From the NCBI GenBank assembly GCA_016858145.1, contig JAEHOE010000090.1:62001-126000 (forward strand): a DNA stretch of 64,000 nucleotides, given 5' to 3'. Origin of the DNA: Edaphochlamys debaryana. Its lineage: Eukaryota; Chlorophyta; Chlorophyceae; Chlamydomonadales. Under the pieces are notes generated by a model that did not search any database, was not told the DNA's origin, and worked only from the letters and a program-made list of their open reading frames with translations. Of this stretch, positions 1 to 10,538 are shown piece after piece. Within the stretch, counting starts at the first letter, position 1; every line of letters starts with the position of its first letter. The translations under genes were made by a program, and so were the position numbers.

Positions 1-59
1 ACACCCCCACCTCAAAACACGGTAGGGTACTCAAACACCACCATTCTTCCTGACCGCCG

Positions 60-530
60 CACACAAGGCACACCCCAGGGGACCGTTGAGTGGGGTCGCA
101 GCCTGCAGAGCCAGTTGAGTTGCCCAATGCCCAAACTCCCCACGGCACACATGTGTTTGCAGACAAGCCGGTTGCGCTTTTTGCGTGCCAAATGCCAGGC
201 TAGTGGAAGGCAGCTCCATTGCCAAGGTGTTCCCAAGGAAGCAGAAGTACACTAAGGGCCCGCGTGGCGAAGCCACTGCAGCAGGCAACACTTGCAAGTG
301 ATCTATGACGTTTGGTTGTCACCGTGTCATGCCCCGAAGCCTGCAGAGCCACTGGACTCGCCCCATGCCCACACTCCCCACGGCACACACATGTTTGCAG
401 AGATGCAGGTCGCTCTTCTTGCGGGCCAAATGGCAGGCTAGTGGAAGGCAGCTCCATGGCCACGGTGTTCCCAACAAAGCAAAACTACACTAAGGGCCCA
501 CGTGGCGAAGCCAAAGCAGCAGGCAACACT
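60..530. repeat. Tandem duplication, period about 238 bp, two diverged copies
   Basis: Two neighbouring copies share long stretches, for example the block CTCCCCACGGCACAC at about 136 and again at about 374, followed by similar text around AGGCTAGTGGAAGGCAGCTCCAT and ACTAAGGGCCC. The copies differ by scattered substitutions. Short frames through the repeat show no recognisable protein. It may be part of, or a flank of, the neighbouring Helitron, but no Helitron end was identified here. Confidence 0.75.
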
Positions 531-1080
531 TGCAAGTACTGCACTCAGGTAGAGATGCCGCTAGGGGGCCCCATGCAACTCTGCAGAACCGACATCACAT
601 GGCAGTCTGGCCACAGGCAAGGACGCGCTTCTGTCAACAGCAACGCACAACGTTAAGCAAACCTAACACTGAACCTCCAGAACGTGTGTGCACAAGCGGG
701 GGCCACCAATCCTTGAATACATATTCTGCAGCTACTCGGGTGCCCGGCCATCCAATCCACCGCAGACATGATGTTGAGCCCCGTGGGGTTGTATGCATGT
801 GCGTGCTGCTGCACCGAGCACGTGGGCCACCAGCAGCTCCAGCACGGCTGGGCCAGTGCTTGCTGCCTGCTGCCTTATCCGCCGGATGGGCCCGCTCGCC
901 TTGGCCGCTGCTGACCTGCTCGAGCTGCACAGCACCCCCACACCCACAGCCAACATGCTGGCCCTGCAAAAGCGAAGCTGCGCTTACTCAGAGCCACCCT
1001 CCCGGACTGTGCCCGCGCACGTGTTGCGGCCACGCCAGGCCCCCGTTTGTGGCGCGGGGGACGCTGGCATGGGGCCCCAG
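531..1080. other. No gene recognised between the 238-bp repeat and the Helitron helicase end
   Basis: GC-rich sequence with overlapping frames on both strands but no recognisable domain and no clear codon-use signal. It may be the 3' non-coding tail of the minus-strand Helitron; I could not place a CTRR end with a preceding hairpin. Confidence 0.4.
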
Positions 1081-4000
1081 CTAAACATCCTTGCCGTAGA
1101 ACCATGACCCCGGGCCAGGAAGGTGGGGTCTGAAGAGGGGCTGTTCCAGGGGTTCGGTCGCGGGCCGTGGGGGCAAGAGGTGTAGCTGTTTGAGGCGCGC
1201 AGCGCGGGAGAGCGCAGTGTACCCCATCCCCGGGCAGTCACCCATGTTGCGGACGTCTATGTAGAGGGGCACGTCCCGGATGGTCATGCCCTGGGAACGG
1301 TGAGCAGTGAAGGAGAACCCGGCCATGACGGGAAACATACTGCGGTGCGCGTGCCCCCCATTCAGTAGAGTGATGTGCTTCTTGTGTCAAGAGACCGTCA
1401 CCACGCGGCCGGAGTCAGCCAGGCGAATGCGGAGGGACTTGGGCTCTGGTTCAGCACCAGGCGCAGCAGGTTTCCAGACAATATCCTGTAAGCTGCCGCG
1501 CGCCCCGTTGAAGGTGCCGCGCTCCGCATCTATGTTTTCCGTGATGACGACAGGTGTGCCAATGGTGCAGTACAGCTCGCATGGCAGGCCATCACTCGCG
1601 TATGCGAGCATGGCAAGGGTGCGTTCCCAGTCGGCCGCAGTTATGTCAGCGCCACGCTGGATGACATCCTGGGTGGTCAGCATGAATCGGCGCAGGGGTG
1701 TGGGCATGTGGGCGTCTACCATGACACGGTTGTGAGCAAAGACGTTGCGGTTAGTAGCCACCAGGATGATGGCGTTGCGGGGCGGGATGTGGGCGGGGTC
1801 GCGCACCACCATGGTCTCTAGCAGTGCCAGCGTGGAGGCACGGAGAGTGCCCATCTCAAGGGAGGGGTGGAGGCGCACGTCACCCAACATGTCAAGGAAG
1901 GCTGGCTCGTCCTGGCGCACTATCTTCCGCAGGGTGATGAGTGTGAAGAACTGGGGAAGCAGGGGACTGAACCCAAAGTTGTGTCGACAGGGAGTCTCAC
2001 GGCAGCTGGGGTGTACACCAGGGAGCTGGCCAAAGTCCCCAAAGAAGGCAACGAATCTTCCGGCAAAGGGCAGGGCGGCAAGAGTGGCCGCCTCAGGGCC
2101 CCGGCACACGCGGGAAGACATGCGGCAACGCGCGTCAATGTGTGAGAGCATGGATACCAGGGCCATGCTGAACTCATCAAACAGGATGACATCTGCAAGC
2201 CCAATGAAGACCTCTAGCTTGGCGCTGATGGGGAGCTTGAGGTAGGTGCCAACCCCCGTGTCGAACAAGAAGTGAGCAGTGTATGGTGTCAGGCCAAGAG
2301 CATTAGCGGCTTTGGCTGTGGACGCACACACCAGCACGCGCTTTCCGCTACGGTTGAAGTGATCGCAGAGGACTTTGAGGAGGTGAGACTTTCCCGCTCC
2401 AGCACGTGCTGTCACGACGAACAGGGGGTGCTTGGGGGCCCCGGGGGAGCCCGGGGGCTGTGTCATGAGGTCGAACGCAGCGCCCTGATCACTGTATAGC
2501 GGGACAGTGTGCATCTCGTGCAGCGCCGCGTCGAGCTCTGCAGTGGTGCGGGAGGCCCTACAGTAAGTGCGCTTCACATGCTCTTTGAGGAAGGCATCAT
2601 CTGCTTGCTGCACGGCTGAAAGGAGCTGCTGAGGCAGAGGGGCAGCAGTTGCTGTCTGGGGGGAGTGGTGCTGGGCGGGTCAACCTGGTCCCCGTGGGTG
2701 GGCTGGTGGGTGTCATCTGTTGCAAGGACTGCACGCTGGATGGAGGCAATGGTCGCAGCAATGGGAGTGTCCTGCTCAAGGTATTCCAGAATGGGCGCGA
2801 CCCTTTGCGGTTTCCACAGGGCTACAGGGCATGTGCGGACGTATAGAGCAAGGTGCTCGTCCAAGAGGAAAGGTGTGAAGTCCTTGTAGCGGTTTTGAAA
2901 GTGGCGCAGCACAGCAGCACTGTCAGGAACACGGGCATGTTCATCATCTCCTGGGCGGAGGGGGTCACCAACCTCAGCAGGCAGTGCAACTGCGTCTCCA
3001 GGCTGCAGGGCTGCTTTGGAAAAGGCACGCAGGACACACTCCTCCCTAAAGGTCTTTGACGTGTTTTGTGGGGAGTAAAGGTCATTGTACGCCGGTGTGG
3101 CAATTCGTGCCAAGAGCTCGCAGTAGTAAAAGTCCTCATCGGTGCGCGGATCACGGAATGGCAGGTACGCAATGTGTGTTGTGGGGCACGCATGGTGGGA
3201 GTCCAGCGCCTGGTGTTCCTTGCGGACCACCACCCAGCCTTCCGCATCAAGGCCAACAAAGTTGGGACCTGTGCGAGACTTCTTTGGTGCGGTGCTGGGG
3301 CTGAGGACATCAAAGTGGGAGAAGTACTGGGCCAAGGTGCAGGCTTCTGGGGATGGCACACGTGGCCTATCAAAGTACTTGGCATCTGCAAGGCGTCCGT
3401 GCTGTTGGCGGACAAGGAACACAGACTTTTTGGCTGAGCCTGGCCTGGCAATGCTGAGCTTTGTGAATGTCACGTTGGGGGGACGCACGACGGGTGGGAA
3501 GTCAAGGTGGGTGAAGGCAGCCTCATTGGCAGTGACGATCCATGCATGCAAGGAACTCGCAATGCCTTGCAGGGTGCCAAGGCTCACTTCAGACCGCAGG
3601 CCGAAAGCGTCGGCCTCCTCCGCTACGGCAATCTCAATATGCAACGTAGTTTTGTGTTTGTGAACATATCCCAGGATGTAGTAAATCCAGGAAGTGGCCG
3701 TAAGGGCCATGATGTGGATGTGAGCCCCGACCTCGTACAGCAGGGCGGGCCAGTAAGGAGCTATGTATGCATCTTCGGGCATCTGAGAGGGATACGCAAA
3801 GCAATCGCGGTCTTCGTTGTACCTTGCAGTGTTGGTTGTGTCGTTTGGGAAACCGGTCTTGCACTTTCAAGACGGGTCCGCATAGTGGCTGCCTGTAGGC
3901 CAGCAGGCCTCGGAGCATTTGTCCATAGCAGGAAGTAACCAGTCGGTACAGCTCCCGCGCAATGTCTGGGGCAGTTGAGTAGAACTGTGGGAAGCGCGCT

Positions 4001-4237
4001 TGGGTTGGCAGGCAGCATGTGATCTCCCCGTTAATGCGCTCAAAGTCGGCTTGGTTAGCAAGCCACACGGCCGCGTGCAGGTGCAATTGGCCCCGCCCCT
4101 GAAACTCAAATCGGCCGATGTAGTACTTGACGGGCCCCAACAAGCCGCAGTCACTTGCAAAGTGTGTGTCTATGATACGGTTCAGCAGAGAAGATGCCAG
4201 ACGTGTGATTTCGGTGCTTGCGTTGCTGTCCCGCCCT
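1081..4237 (-). pseudogene. Helitron Rep-helicase (RepHel), decayed
   Basis: Reads right to left. The Rep part is open from about 4237 and carries the HUH motif in EFQGRGQLHLHAAVWL (about 4060-4105), then the two-tyrosine catalytic motif YILGYVHKHK (about 3660-3690; tyrosines four residues apart, as in Helitron Rep). The PIF1/RecD-type helicase follows with Walker A ARAGAGKS (about 2395-2420), Walker B ILFDEFSM, and the C-terminal signature TAHRSQGMTI with GYTALSRA (about 1210-1300). Helitron RepHel nicks and rejoins single strands during rolling-circle transposition. The frame is broken: a shift near 3930, an in-frame TGA at 3867-3869, a shift between Rep and helicase at about 2620-2780 (an intron cannot be excluded there), and an in-frame TGA at 1387-1389 after which the same frame continues. 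No N-terminal zinc finger and no element ends were found. Family assignment is firm; inactivity is inferred. Confidence 0.85.
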
Positions 4238-4511
4238 CACTTCTTCATCTTCTGAACGCCATTCCCAATGCCGTCGCAACAGGCTCCGCCAAGAAACCTG
4301 CGTTTCAGTGCGCGCGGCAATGCTGCTGACAGTTGAGCATTGCGTTCGACTTGCTCTGTTCGCGGCGTGGACGCAATAGCCTGTCCGTCCGTTGCTTACC
4401 CCAAGCGGTTGCAACTGTGGGAAAGCCTACAGGCGGGTGTAAGGACCAAACTGTCGTCACGTTGTGCGGGGCGACCTCTGCCCCTCCATAAGTACCCCAG
4501 CCTTTGCTGCC

Positions 4512-4740
4512 TTACTTGTTCCCGAAGTTCTTCCTTATGACCTCGAGCGAGGAAGCATCCGCGACCCTGCGACGCGACACCATCAGCTTCGGGACACCGC
4601 CACTGCTCCTCGCAACACCGAAAGTCACCGCAACTCGCGGTAACGCGCACCTTATGGTGCCACATGCAGTGAACGCCAGCGCCACGCCCACAAGCAGCAG
4701 CGCCTGCCACGCCATGGAATGTTTGAACCCCCTCATGGCC
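4512..4740 (-). CDS. Possible small secreted or membrane-anchored protein
   Basis: A 74-to-76-residue frame from an ATG near 4740 begins MRGFKHSMAWQALLLVGVA, which looks like a short basic start plus a hydrophobic signal or anchor segment, and ends FGNK. No homologue is recognised, no splice sites support it, and it sits between a dead Helitron and a minisatellite. It may be chance. Confidence 0.2.
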
Positions 4741-4984
4741 GCAGTATTCGCGGCCACGCTCTGCTGAGGTGCTTCTGGGATTTTCAGTGCTTCAGCGCTA
4801 TGACGATTGGGGACAAACGCGCACGCGCGTCGCCAGGCACACCTTCCTAACTGCCGTAATGCCCTGCACGTCATTGTCGCCTCCCTGACATTACGCCATG
4901 GCGTGTCCTCCGCTTGCGGCATGCTTGCGGCATGCTCCGCAATTGTATCGCAACACTAGGGCAGCGGGAGCGGTGCGGCGGGTC

Positions 4985-5505
4985 GGTCGCATCCCTGTCA
5001 TCCCGTCGGTGCACCGTCGCGTCCCGGCCATTTGCCGCTCGCGCTAGGGTGGGCGGGTGGGGCATTGTGGCAGGTCGGCTGGGCTGCGGGCTGCCTGCAG
5101 GGTCACGCGATTAATGTCGCCTCCCTTACTCAATCGGCCGTCGCTTCCCGGCCGTTTGCCGCTCGCGCTAGGGTGGGCGGGCGGGGCTTTGTGTAGTCGC
5201 TCGGCAGGTCGGGTGGGCTGCGGGCCGACTGCAGGGTCGCGCGAATAATGTCGCCTCCCTTACTCAATCGGCCGTCGCTTCCCGGCCGTTTGCCGCTTGC
5301 GCTAGGGTGGGCGGGCGGGGCATTGTGTAGTCGCTCGGCAGGTCGGCTGGGCTGCGGGCCGACTGCAGGGTCGCGCGAATAATGTCGCCTCCCTTACTCA
5401 ATCGGCCGTCGCTTCCCGGCCGTTTGCCGCTTGCGCTAGGGTGGGCGGGCGGGGCATTGTGTAGTCGCTCGGCAGGTCGGCTGGGCTGCGGGCTGTGTGC
5501 GGGAC
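4985..5505. repeat. Minisatellite, 134-bp unit, about four copies
   Basis: The block ATGTCGCCTCCCTTACTCAA recurs at 5114, 5248 and 5382, giving an exact 134-bp period. A more diverged copy precedes it from about 4985 (GTCCCGGCCATTTGCCGC) and the last unit degrades at about 5505. Each unit contains GCTAGGGTGGGCGGGCGGGG and GTCGGCTGGGCTGCGGGC. The last three units are nearly identical, which suggests recent copying. Reading frames through it are by-products of the repeat. Confidence 0.9.
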
Positions 5506-5974
5506 TGAACTTCCTCTCGAGTTCGTTCGTCAGGCCACTAGCATCCTGTCTGGGGGGGGGGGACGAGACATTGCGCGCCTGCAAGGCGCAGCCCGGGGCG
5601 CGGTCGGGCAGCACATGAAGGATGTCCAGACACCGAAGGCCTCGCTCGCCCCTCCGCCAAAGGAAAGAACAGACATGAACGTGAATGTCGACCAAAGGCA
5701 CAGGAGCATCACGCGGAAGCGCGACGAACGCGACAAATTTGTCGTGCGGCTTAAAGTTGCTGGGCTGCACCCCGTCGCCGAGAAAAGCAGACGCAGTTCG
5801 TAGTGTACTCCACAATAACTCGAAGAGCAGGTCGCGGCAGCGGCGCGAGGCCGACAGAAAAGCGCTCCAATTGCACAATCGCAGGGCATATGGCCGAAGC
5901 CTCTGTTCGTGCGAGAGATGGAGCGCTGAAGCACACCGCCGCCGAGGCAGTAGTAGCCGTAGACAAGTAGGACG

Positions 5975-6420
5975 TTGAGAAGCAGGACGTAGGAGTGAGC
6001 CGCAGCCGCGGGCCGTGTTAAGCAATTGGCCCTGGAGCGCAGACCCGGGCCATTAGTGCCTCACTTCGATCGGCTTCGTGCCACTGGATTGGATTGGCCT
6101 TGCGCCACGGGCCGTGGATTGGATTGGCCTTGCGCCACGGGCCGTGGATTGGACTGGCCTTGCGCCACAGTCAAATTGGATGGTCGCGTGCCTGGACGCC
6201 AAAGCGCGGGGCTGAACCCGTTGACGAGGGCTAAGAACGCTGCATCTTACACGCGAACAGAAAGGCGCAGCCACTAGCCTCGCCGGTTCCTTGCAGGACG
6301 TAGGAGCCGCGGGCCGTGTTAGGCAATTGGCACTGGAGCGCAGGCCATTAGTGCCTCACTTTGATCTCCTTCGTGCCACCAGATTGGATTGGTCTGCGCC
6401 ACTGGCCGTGCATTGGACTG
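5975..6420. repeat. 301-bp tandem duplication with a nested 30-bp repeat
   Basis: The block GCCGCGGGCCGTGTTA lies at 6005 and again at 6306, and similar sequence extends into CATTAGTGCCTCACTT in both copies. The first copy contains three tandem 30-bp units starting GGATTGGATTGGCC at 6086, 6116 and 6146. No coding function is seen. Confidence 0.8.
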
Positions 6421-7380
6421 GCCTTGCGCTCCCCGCTCCCCGCTCCCCCCCTCTCCGCCTCCTGCAGGTCATGGCCTTGCCCGCTTCTACTCGGCCTGCG
6501 AGTCATGCGAAGCATACCGCGAGCGCCGCGGGCACGTGTTCGGCCGTCCTTGTCGGTAGCTCATTCGCCGGGTGCTTGGGTTTAGTGGGTAGATTGCTTA
6601 CTTCATAGTTTAGGTCAGTGTCGATTGGCCCTGGAGCCCCTTCGCCTGTGGATCTCGGTCTGTTGTCAATAGGTTACGTTGGTGCTTCATGTGTTAACTG
6701 GCGGAGCGCCGCGCTCCTACCCATTGTTGAAGGGGCTCAGTGTGCCCCGAGGTTGCTGTTCGCAGCCCACTTCTGCTGCCCCTGGACACAGGGAGCTGTT
6801 GCTGGACAGTCCCTGGACAGGGCTGTAGCTTGGATAGCGGGGGCCTGTCGTTGGAGAGGGTTGCAGTGCTCGGCAGCGCCCGAGCCCGCCATCTGTATTG
6901 CAAGGTGCTGTTCAGTACAATGACCCCGTCCCGCCAGCCCCATCTACGCCTCGCTTTGGAAGCAGCAACAGCTCCAGGAACAGCATCCGCGCGGGCGCGG
7001 GCGCCTAGCATACTGGCGGATCGACAGAGTACTGCGTCAAGCCCATGCGCCCCGCACCATTCGCCAGCACCTCTTACTCTCCCCTCACCCCTGTTCCAGT
7101 CACCTGCTTCTGCCTACCAACCTCGCCCCCCCCCTGCCCGTTCGCGCCTCAGCACATGGAGGCCTGGATGACCGTAGCTCGCCGGAACGTAGTGTAGGAA
7201 AAGCGGAGGAGATTACCCCCCGGCACCCACCGTCATCCGTCCGCGCCCAGGCGAAAGTTGCAAGCGCTATTTTTCCCGTTCAGCCCAATGTATGGTGCAT
7301 CAATAGCCGGTGTAAAAGCGGGACTTGACCGTGCGGATATCGCGTTTCCTCGGCGGTCGGCATTCAATGTACGCGAGTTG
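6421..7380. other. No gene recognised
   Basis: About 1 kb between two repeat blocks. Frames are short, no conserved motif is visible and no consistent splice signals were found. Confidence 0.4.
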
Positions 7381-7384
7381 CGCA

Positions 7385-8314
7385 GGGTGGGGATGAAGTA
7401 GAGTTACTGGGCCCAAAAATAAGTGCAAGAGTGTATAGGGCGTCCTCGCGGCTCCGGACGCTTTTTAGTGGCCACCGACGGAATTTGGGAGTCGCAACTT
7501 TCGCCGCGCGATGCACACACATGCATTTGGGGGGGCACTGGGAGGCGTGCTCGGCTGAGGAACGTCGGTGGCGGCCGTGTTGGGAATGCAGGGGGCCAAT
7601 TCGACGTGCTGCGTGTCCAGCGTGCGTCGCCCACTTGCACGTCGGTCGGACTTGTTGAAAATGTTCGGCACTGCACCTCTTACCGAGTCCTACAGTCATG
7701 CGTTGGGCGGGGCACTGGGAGTCGTGTTTGGCGTATGCGCGTCGGTGGTGGCCTCAGTATGCGTTTTGTCGTTTCGCGTCCCCAGCGTTCGTGTCCTCCT
7801 AGCACGTCGGTCCGACACGCCAAAGTTGTGTTTCCTTTCCCCTCTTACCCAGTCTCACAGTCTGTCCCTGAGCAGCATCGGGGCTCATATGCAGGTCGGT
7901 CCAACTTGTTGAAATGGTCGGCCCAGTGACCGACCGGGGGACCGGCGGAAGTTGTGTCCCCTTTCCCCTCTTACCCAGTCCCACAGTCATGCGTAGGACA
8001 ATGAGTCCAACATGGGCGACATGAGTCCCTACCGGGCGTCCTCGCGGCTGCGGACGCTTTTGAGTGGCCACCGACGCGATTGGGGAGTGTCTTTCAATCG
8101 CCGCGCGAAACACTTATATGGGTGCGGGGGGGTTGTGGGAGTTGTGCTTGATTGAGGCACGTCGGTGGTGGCCGCATTGGAGTGCATGGGCTCGTTTCGA
8201 CGGGCTGCGTCGCCAGGGTGCGTCGGTCACTTGCACGACGGTCCGTTGTGTTGAAATCGTCGGGCCCAGTTCATAACTAGGCCCACCGTAATGCCTTGGG
8301 AGGGGTACTGGGAG
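7385..8314. repeat. Array of about 177-bp diverged units, left part
   Basis: Units share CGTCGGTGG(T/C)GGCC (7562, 7740, 8161), a CACTTGCACGTCGG-like core (about 7627, 8225), and a start like CATGCGTTGGG with ACTGGGAGTCG. Spacing between adjacent clear units is about 178 bp. A second module beginning CGTCCTCGCGGCT occurs at about 7441 and 8039. The array continues at 15529 after the LTR element. Confidence 0.75.
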
Positions 8315-8315
8315 T
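8311..8315. repeat. Target-site duplication GGAG(T), left copy
   Basis: GGAGT here matches GGAGT at 15525-15529. If the LTR starts with the canonical TG at 8315 the duplication is 4 bp (GGAG); if the T belongs to the target it is 5 bp. Joining the flanks gives a normal unit of the surrounding array (ACTGGGAGTC), as the other units show. Confidence 0.8.
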
Positions 8316-9675
8316 GCTGTGGCTAGAAAGCGAAGCCACACCAAACACGTAACCACACAAAATTTTCGCGCGTTCCGGAGTGGTGTGCTGGCTTGCCCAA
8401 GGACCGTTCTGCTGCGTCGTGAGGTGCCCAGGGCTCAGTGTGTGAAGACACTGGCTCCGGTCTCCGTCACCGCGGGTTGGGGTACGTGTCACGTTGCGGG
8501 GCTCAATCAACGGACAGGTGGTAGCAGCAGGGATACTGCGCAGCGGAAGTCTTGCTTTGCGGAAGCGTTACGGGTAATTGGGATACACTGAGGGAGACGG
8601 AGGCACTGGCAACGTCGGGGTGACGGCAAGCGCCCCGGGGTAGGGGCGTGTCGGGCCGATGGGGTGGCCACAGGACACGGGCTTGGCGTGCACACCGGCA
8701 GGGCCAAGGAGAGAACAAGCGAAGCGGGCTGTAAGGCACGCGCTCGCCTCCGCCCGCGCGCACAGCTAGGGCAACGCAGCGGGTCAGAGCCGGGCTGACT
8801 CTGGAAGGGGCTGAGCTGGGCTGCTCAGGAGAGAAGGGCTCCACTCGACGGAGGGCGCTGAGGCTCAGTCCGTGGGGGCTAGGTGCACGGGTCGCGCAGC
8901 AGGCTGACAGCGTGCAGGGGCCAAAGGGCCAGGCTGGGCGCTCGATGGCGCAGAGGGGCTCGAGGGACAGTGCCTCAGTCGAGCACACACGTTTACACGA
9001 GAGAATCCTCCTGTTTCCTTGCGCTTGGGACCTATCAGTGGTCCCGGGTATCAGGGGTCCACCGATTCCGTTCGCTGCTCCAGTCGACCTGTTCTTGGGG
9101 TCCGGGGCCTGCCCAACGGCCCGCGACCCCCGGCCTTAAATACGGCCTGGGTGTCGTACAGAACAACGGGCAACGCCCACCAATGGAAGCAACCGCGCAG
9201 CTCCCGTGCTCAGATCACCTTCCTGCCATTTGCGGTGAAGCCGTCACAACACACGATCAGCTCACTTCTCAACACCTTCCATGAAACAACTCACACCGCT
9301 CACACCCATCCACACTTCAATGGCCAGGGCGGCCGTACAGCCTAGTCAACGTATGACACCTGGTCAACGCCCTAATCACACTTATAACCCGGATATTCTC
9401 ACACCCATGAGATGCCGTACAGCCATATGGCTCTCGTCCCAACTGCTTGCCATGTTCCAGGCCCGGGTGTACCCCAACGGGCGACTCCGAGCTTGCCCGC
9501 GCGGGTCGCAGTCGCGCTTGACTGCGCCCCGCGCCCAAATGCTAAAACCCTTTCCCATTCGGTGCCGCCCCCAGATCTCCGCTTGCACGCCGCTGGTTGT
9601 GAACACAAGAATCCCTAGCGAGCCGGTGGGCGTGTGAGCACCCGAAACGCGTGGCCCCATCAACCAGGCAGTACA
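8315..9675 (-). repeat. 3' LTR (left copy)
   Basis: It matches the right copy from AGAAAGCG (8325) to GCAGTACA (9675). Unlike the right copy it carries ten extra bases at its outer end, TGCTGTGGCT (8315-8324). With the next A this forms an 11-nt match to 9678-9688, just inside the LTR. Confidence 0.93.
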
Positions 9676-9741
9676 GCTGCTGTGGCTATACCCCGCGTCC
9701 TCTAGGTGTCCCTACCTAGAACCGGCCACGCTATATTTCCT

Positions 9742-10266
9742 TTACTCCGTCTCCGGCTCGCTGCTGCTGGAGTCGTCAACGATGATGGTGGTGACGGAGG
9801 CGATGGCGGCGGCCAGGGCGCGCGCCTCGTGGGCGGCCCAAGCGGCAGCGCTAACCGGGCGCGGACGCAGCGCCATGTCTCGGTACTGGCGCTGGTGCCG
9901 GACGCGCTCAGCGGCCATAAGGAGTTGCTCCATGGTTCTACTGGGTTGCGGAACGCGGAAGCGGCTACCAAAAGCGTCAAAGGGGGTGTTTTGTGACAGA
10001 AATTTGACCGGCGTGTCCTCGCTCCGGCGCGCCTCCCCTTTTATAGTGCATGGTCTGATCCGTCGGCGTCCGCCCATAGCTTCGGTGAACCGGCTTCTCA
10101 AACATAAAGACAACACTTCTTGTACAGCGCCTTGCAAAGTCAGGGCCTCATGGAGCGGGGTCCGGGCTTCTTCGGGGGGCCACCGGCCCCGCGTGCCGTG
10201 GTCGGTCAGTCGCTTTTGCGCAGGACGGCGCCCTTCTGCCCGCTGTTGACTGCTTTGAGTAGTCAC
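9742..10266 (-). CDS. Second ORF of the LTR element, function unknown
   Basis: A 174-residue frame lies between the Gag-integrase stop and the 3' LTR. It is basic and arginine-rich at first, includes MEQLLMAAERVRHQRQYRD, and ends in an acidic serine tail (VDDSSSSEPETE). No domain is recognised. It starts about 270 bases downstream of the Gag-integrase stop. It could be a 3' accessory ORF or the remains of coding sequence of the parent element. Confidence 0.45.
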   Translation of the reverse strand: MTTQSSQQRAEGRRPAQKRLTDHGTRGRWPPEEARTPLHEALTLQGAVQEVLSLCLRSRFTEAMGGRRRIRPCTIKGEARRSEDTPVKFLSQNTPFDAFGSRFRVPQPSRTMEQLLMAAERVRHQRQYRDMALRPRPVSAAAWAAHEARALAAAIASVTTIIVDDSSSSEPETE

Positions 10267-10538
10267 TCTCTCAGTGCATTCCTTCCGGGCTTGCTTCGGC
10301 CGGTTAGGCGGCCGTGGCCGAGCAGCGAGTTACTTTTACAGCTGGCCCCCCCGTGTCCGTCGGTTGAGGCGCCCCCTTGCTTGCTCGCCGTCGTCCTCAT
10401 GTAGCCCAAGTCAAGCTCTTTCCACGGGTCCACCGAGCGGGGCACCCCTCCGGACACTCCAATCACGTGTGAGCCGCAGCGTGCTGGCGTCGCGTGTGAT
10501 TTCAGCCTTCGCCACAGCGTTCCTGTCACTGGCTTCGC

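Noticed and set aside
1..530. Possible CRISPR-like or short-spaced repeat array
   Set aside because: The repeats are 238 bp, tandem and diverged, in a eukaryotic genome; nothing like a CRISPR array is present.
1307..2245. Plus-strand ORFs over the Helitron
   Set aside because: Shadows of the helicase frame, whose Walker motifs are on the minus strand.
5264..6025. 253-codon minus-strand ORF
   Set aside because: Its C-terminal third lies in the 134-bp minisatellite and the rest is cysteine/arginine-rich GC-type sequence with no motif or splice support.
8503..8988. 161-codon minus-strand ORF in the LTR (also at 14351-14836)
   Set aside because: It lies within the LTR in both copies, has no recognisable domain, and LTRs are normally non-coding; a regulatory ORF cannot be fully excluded.
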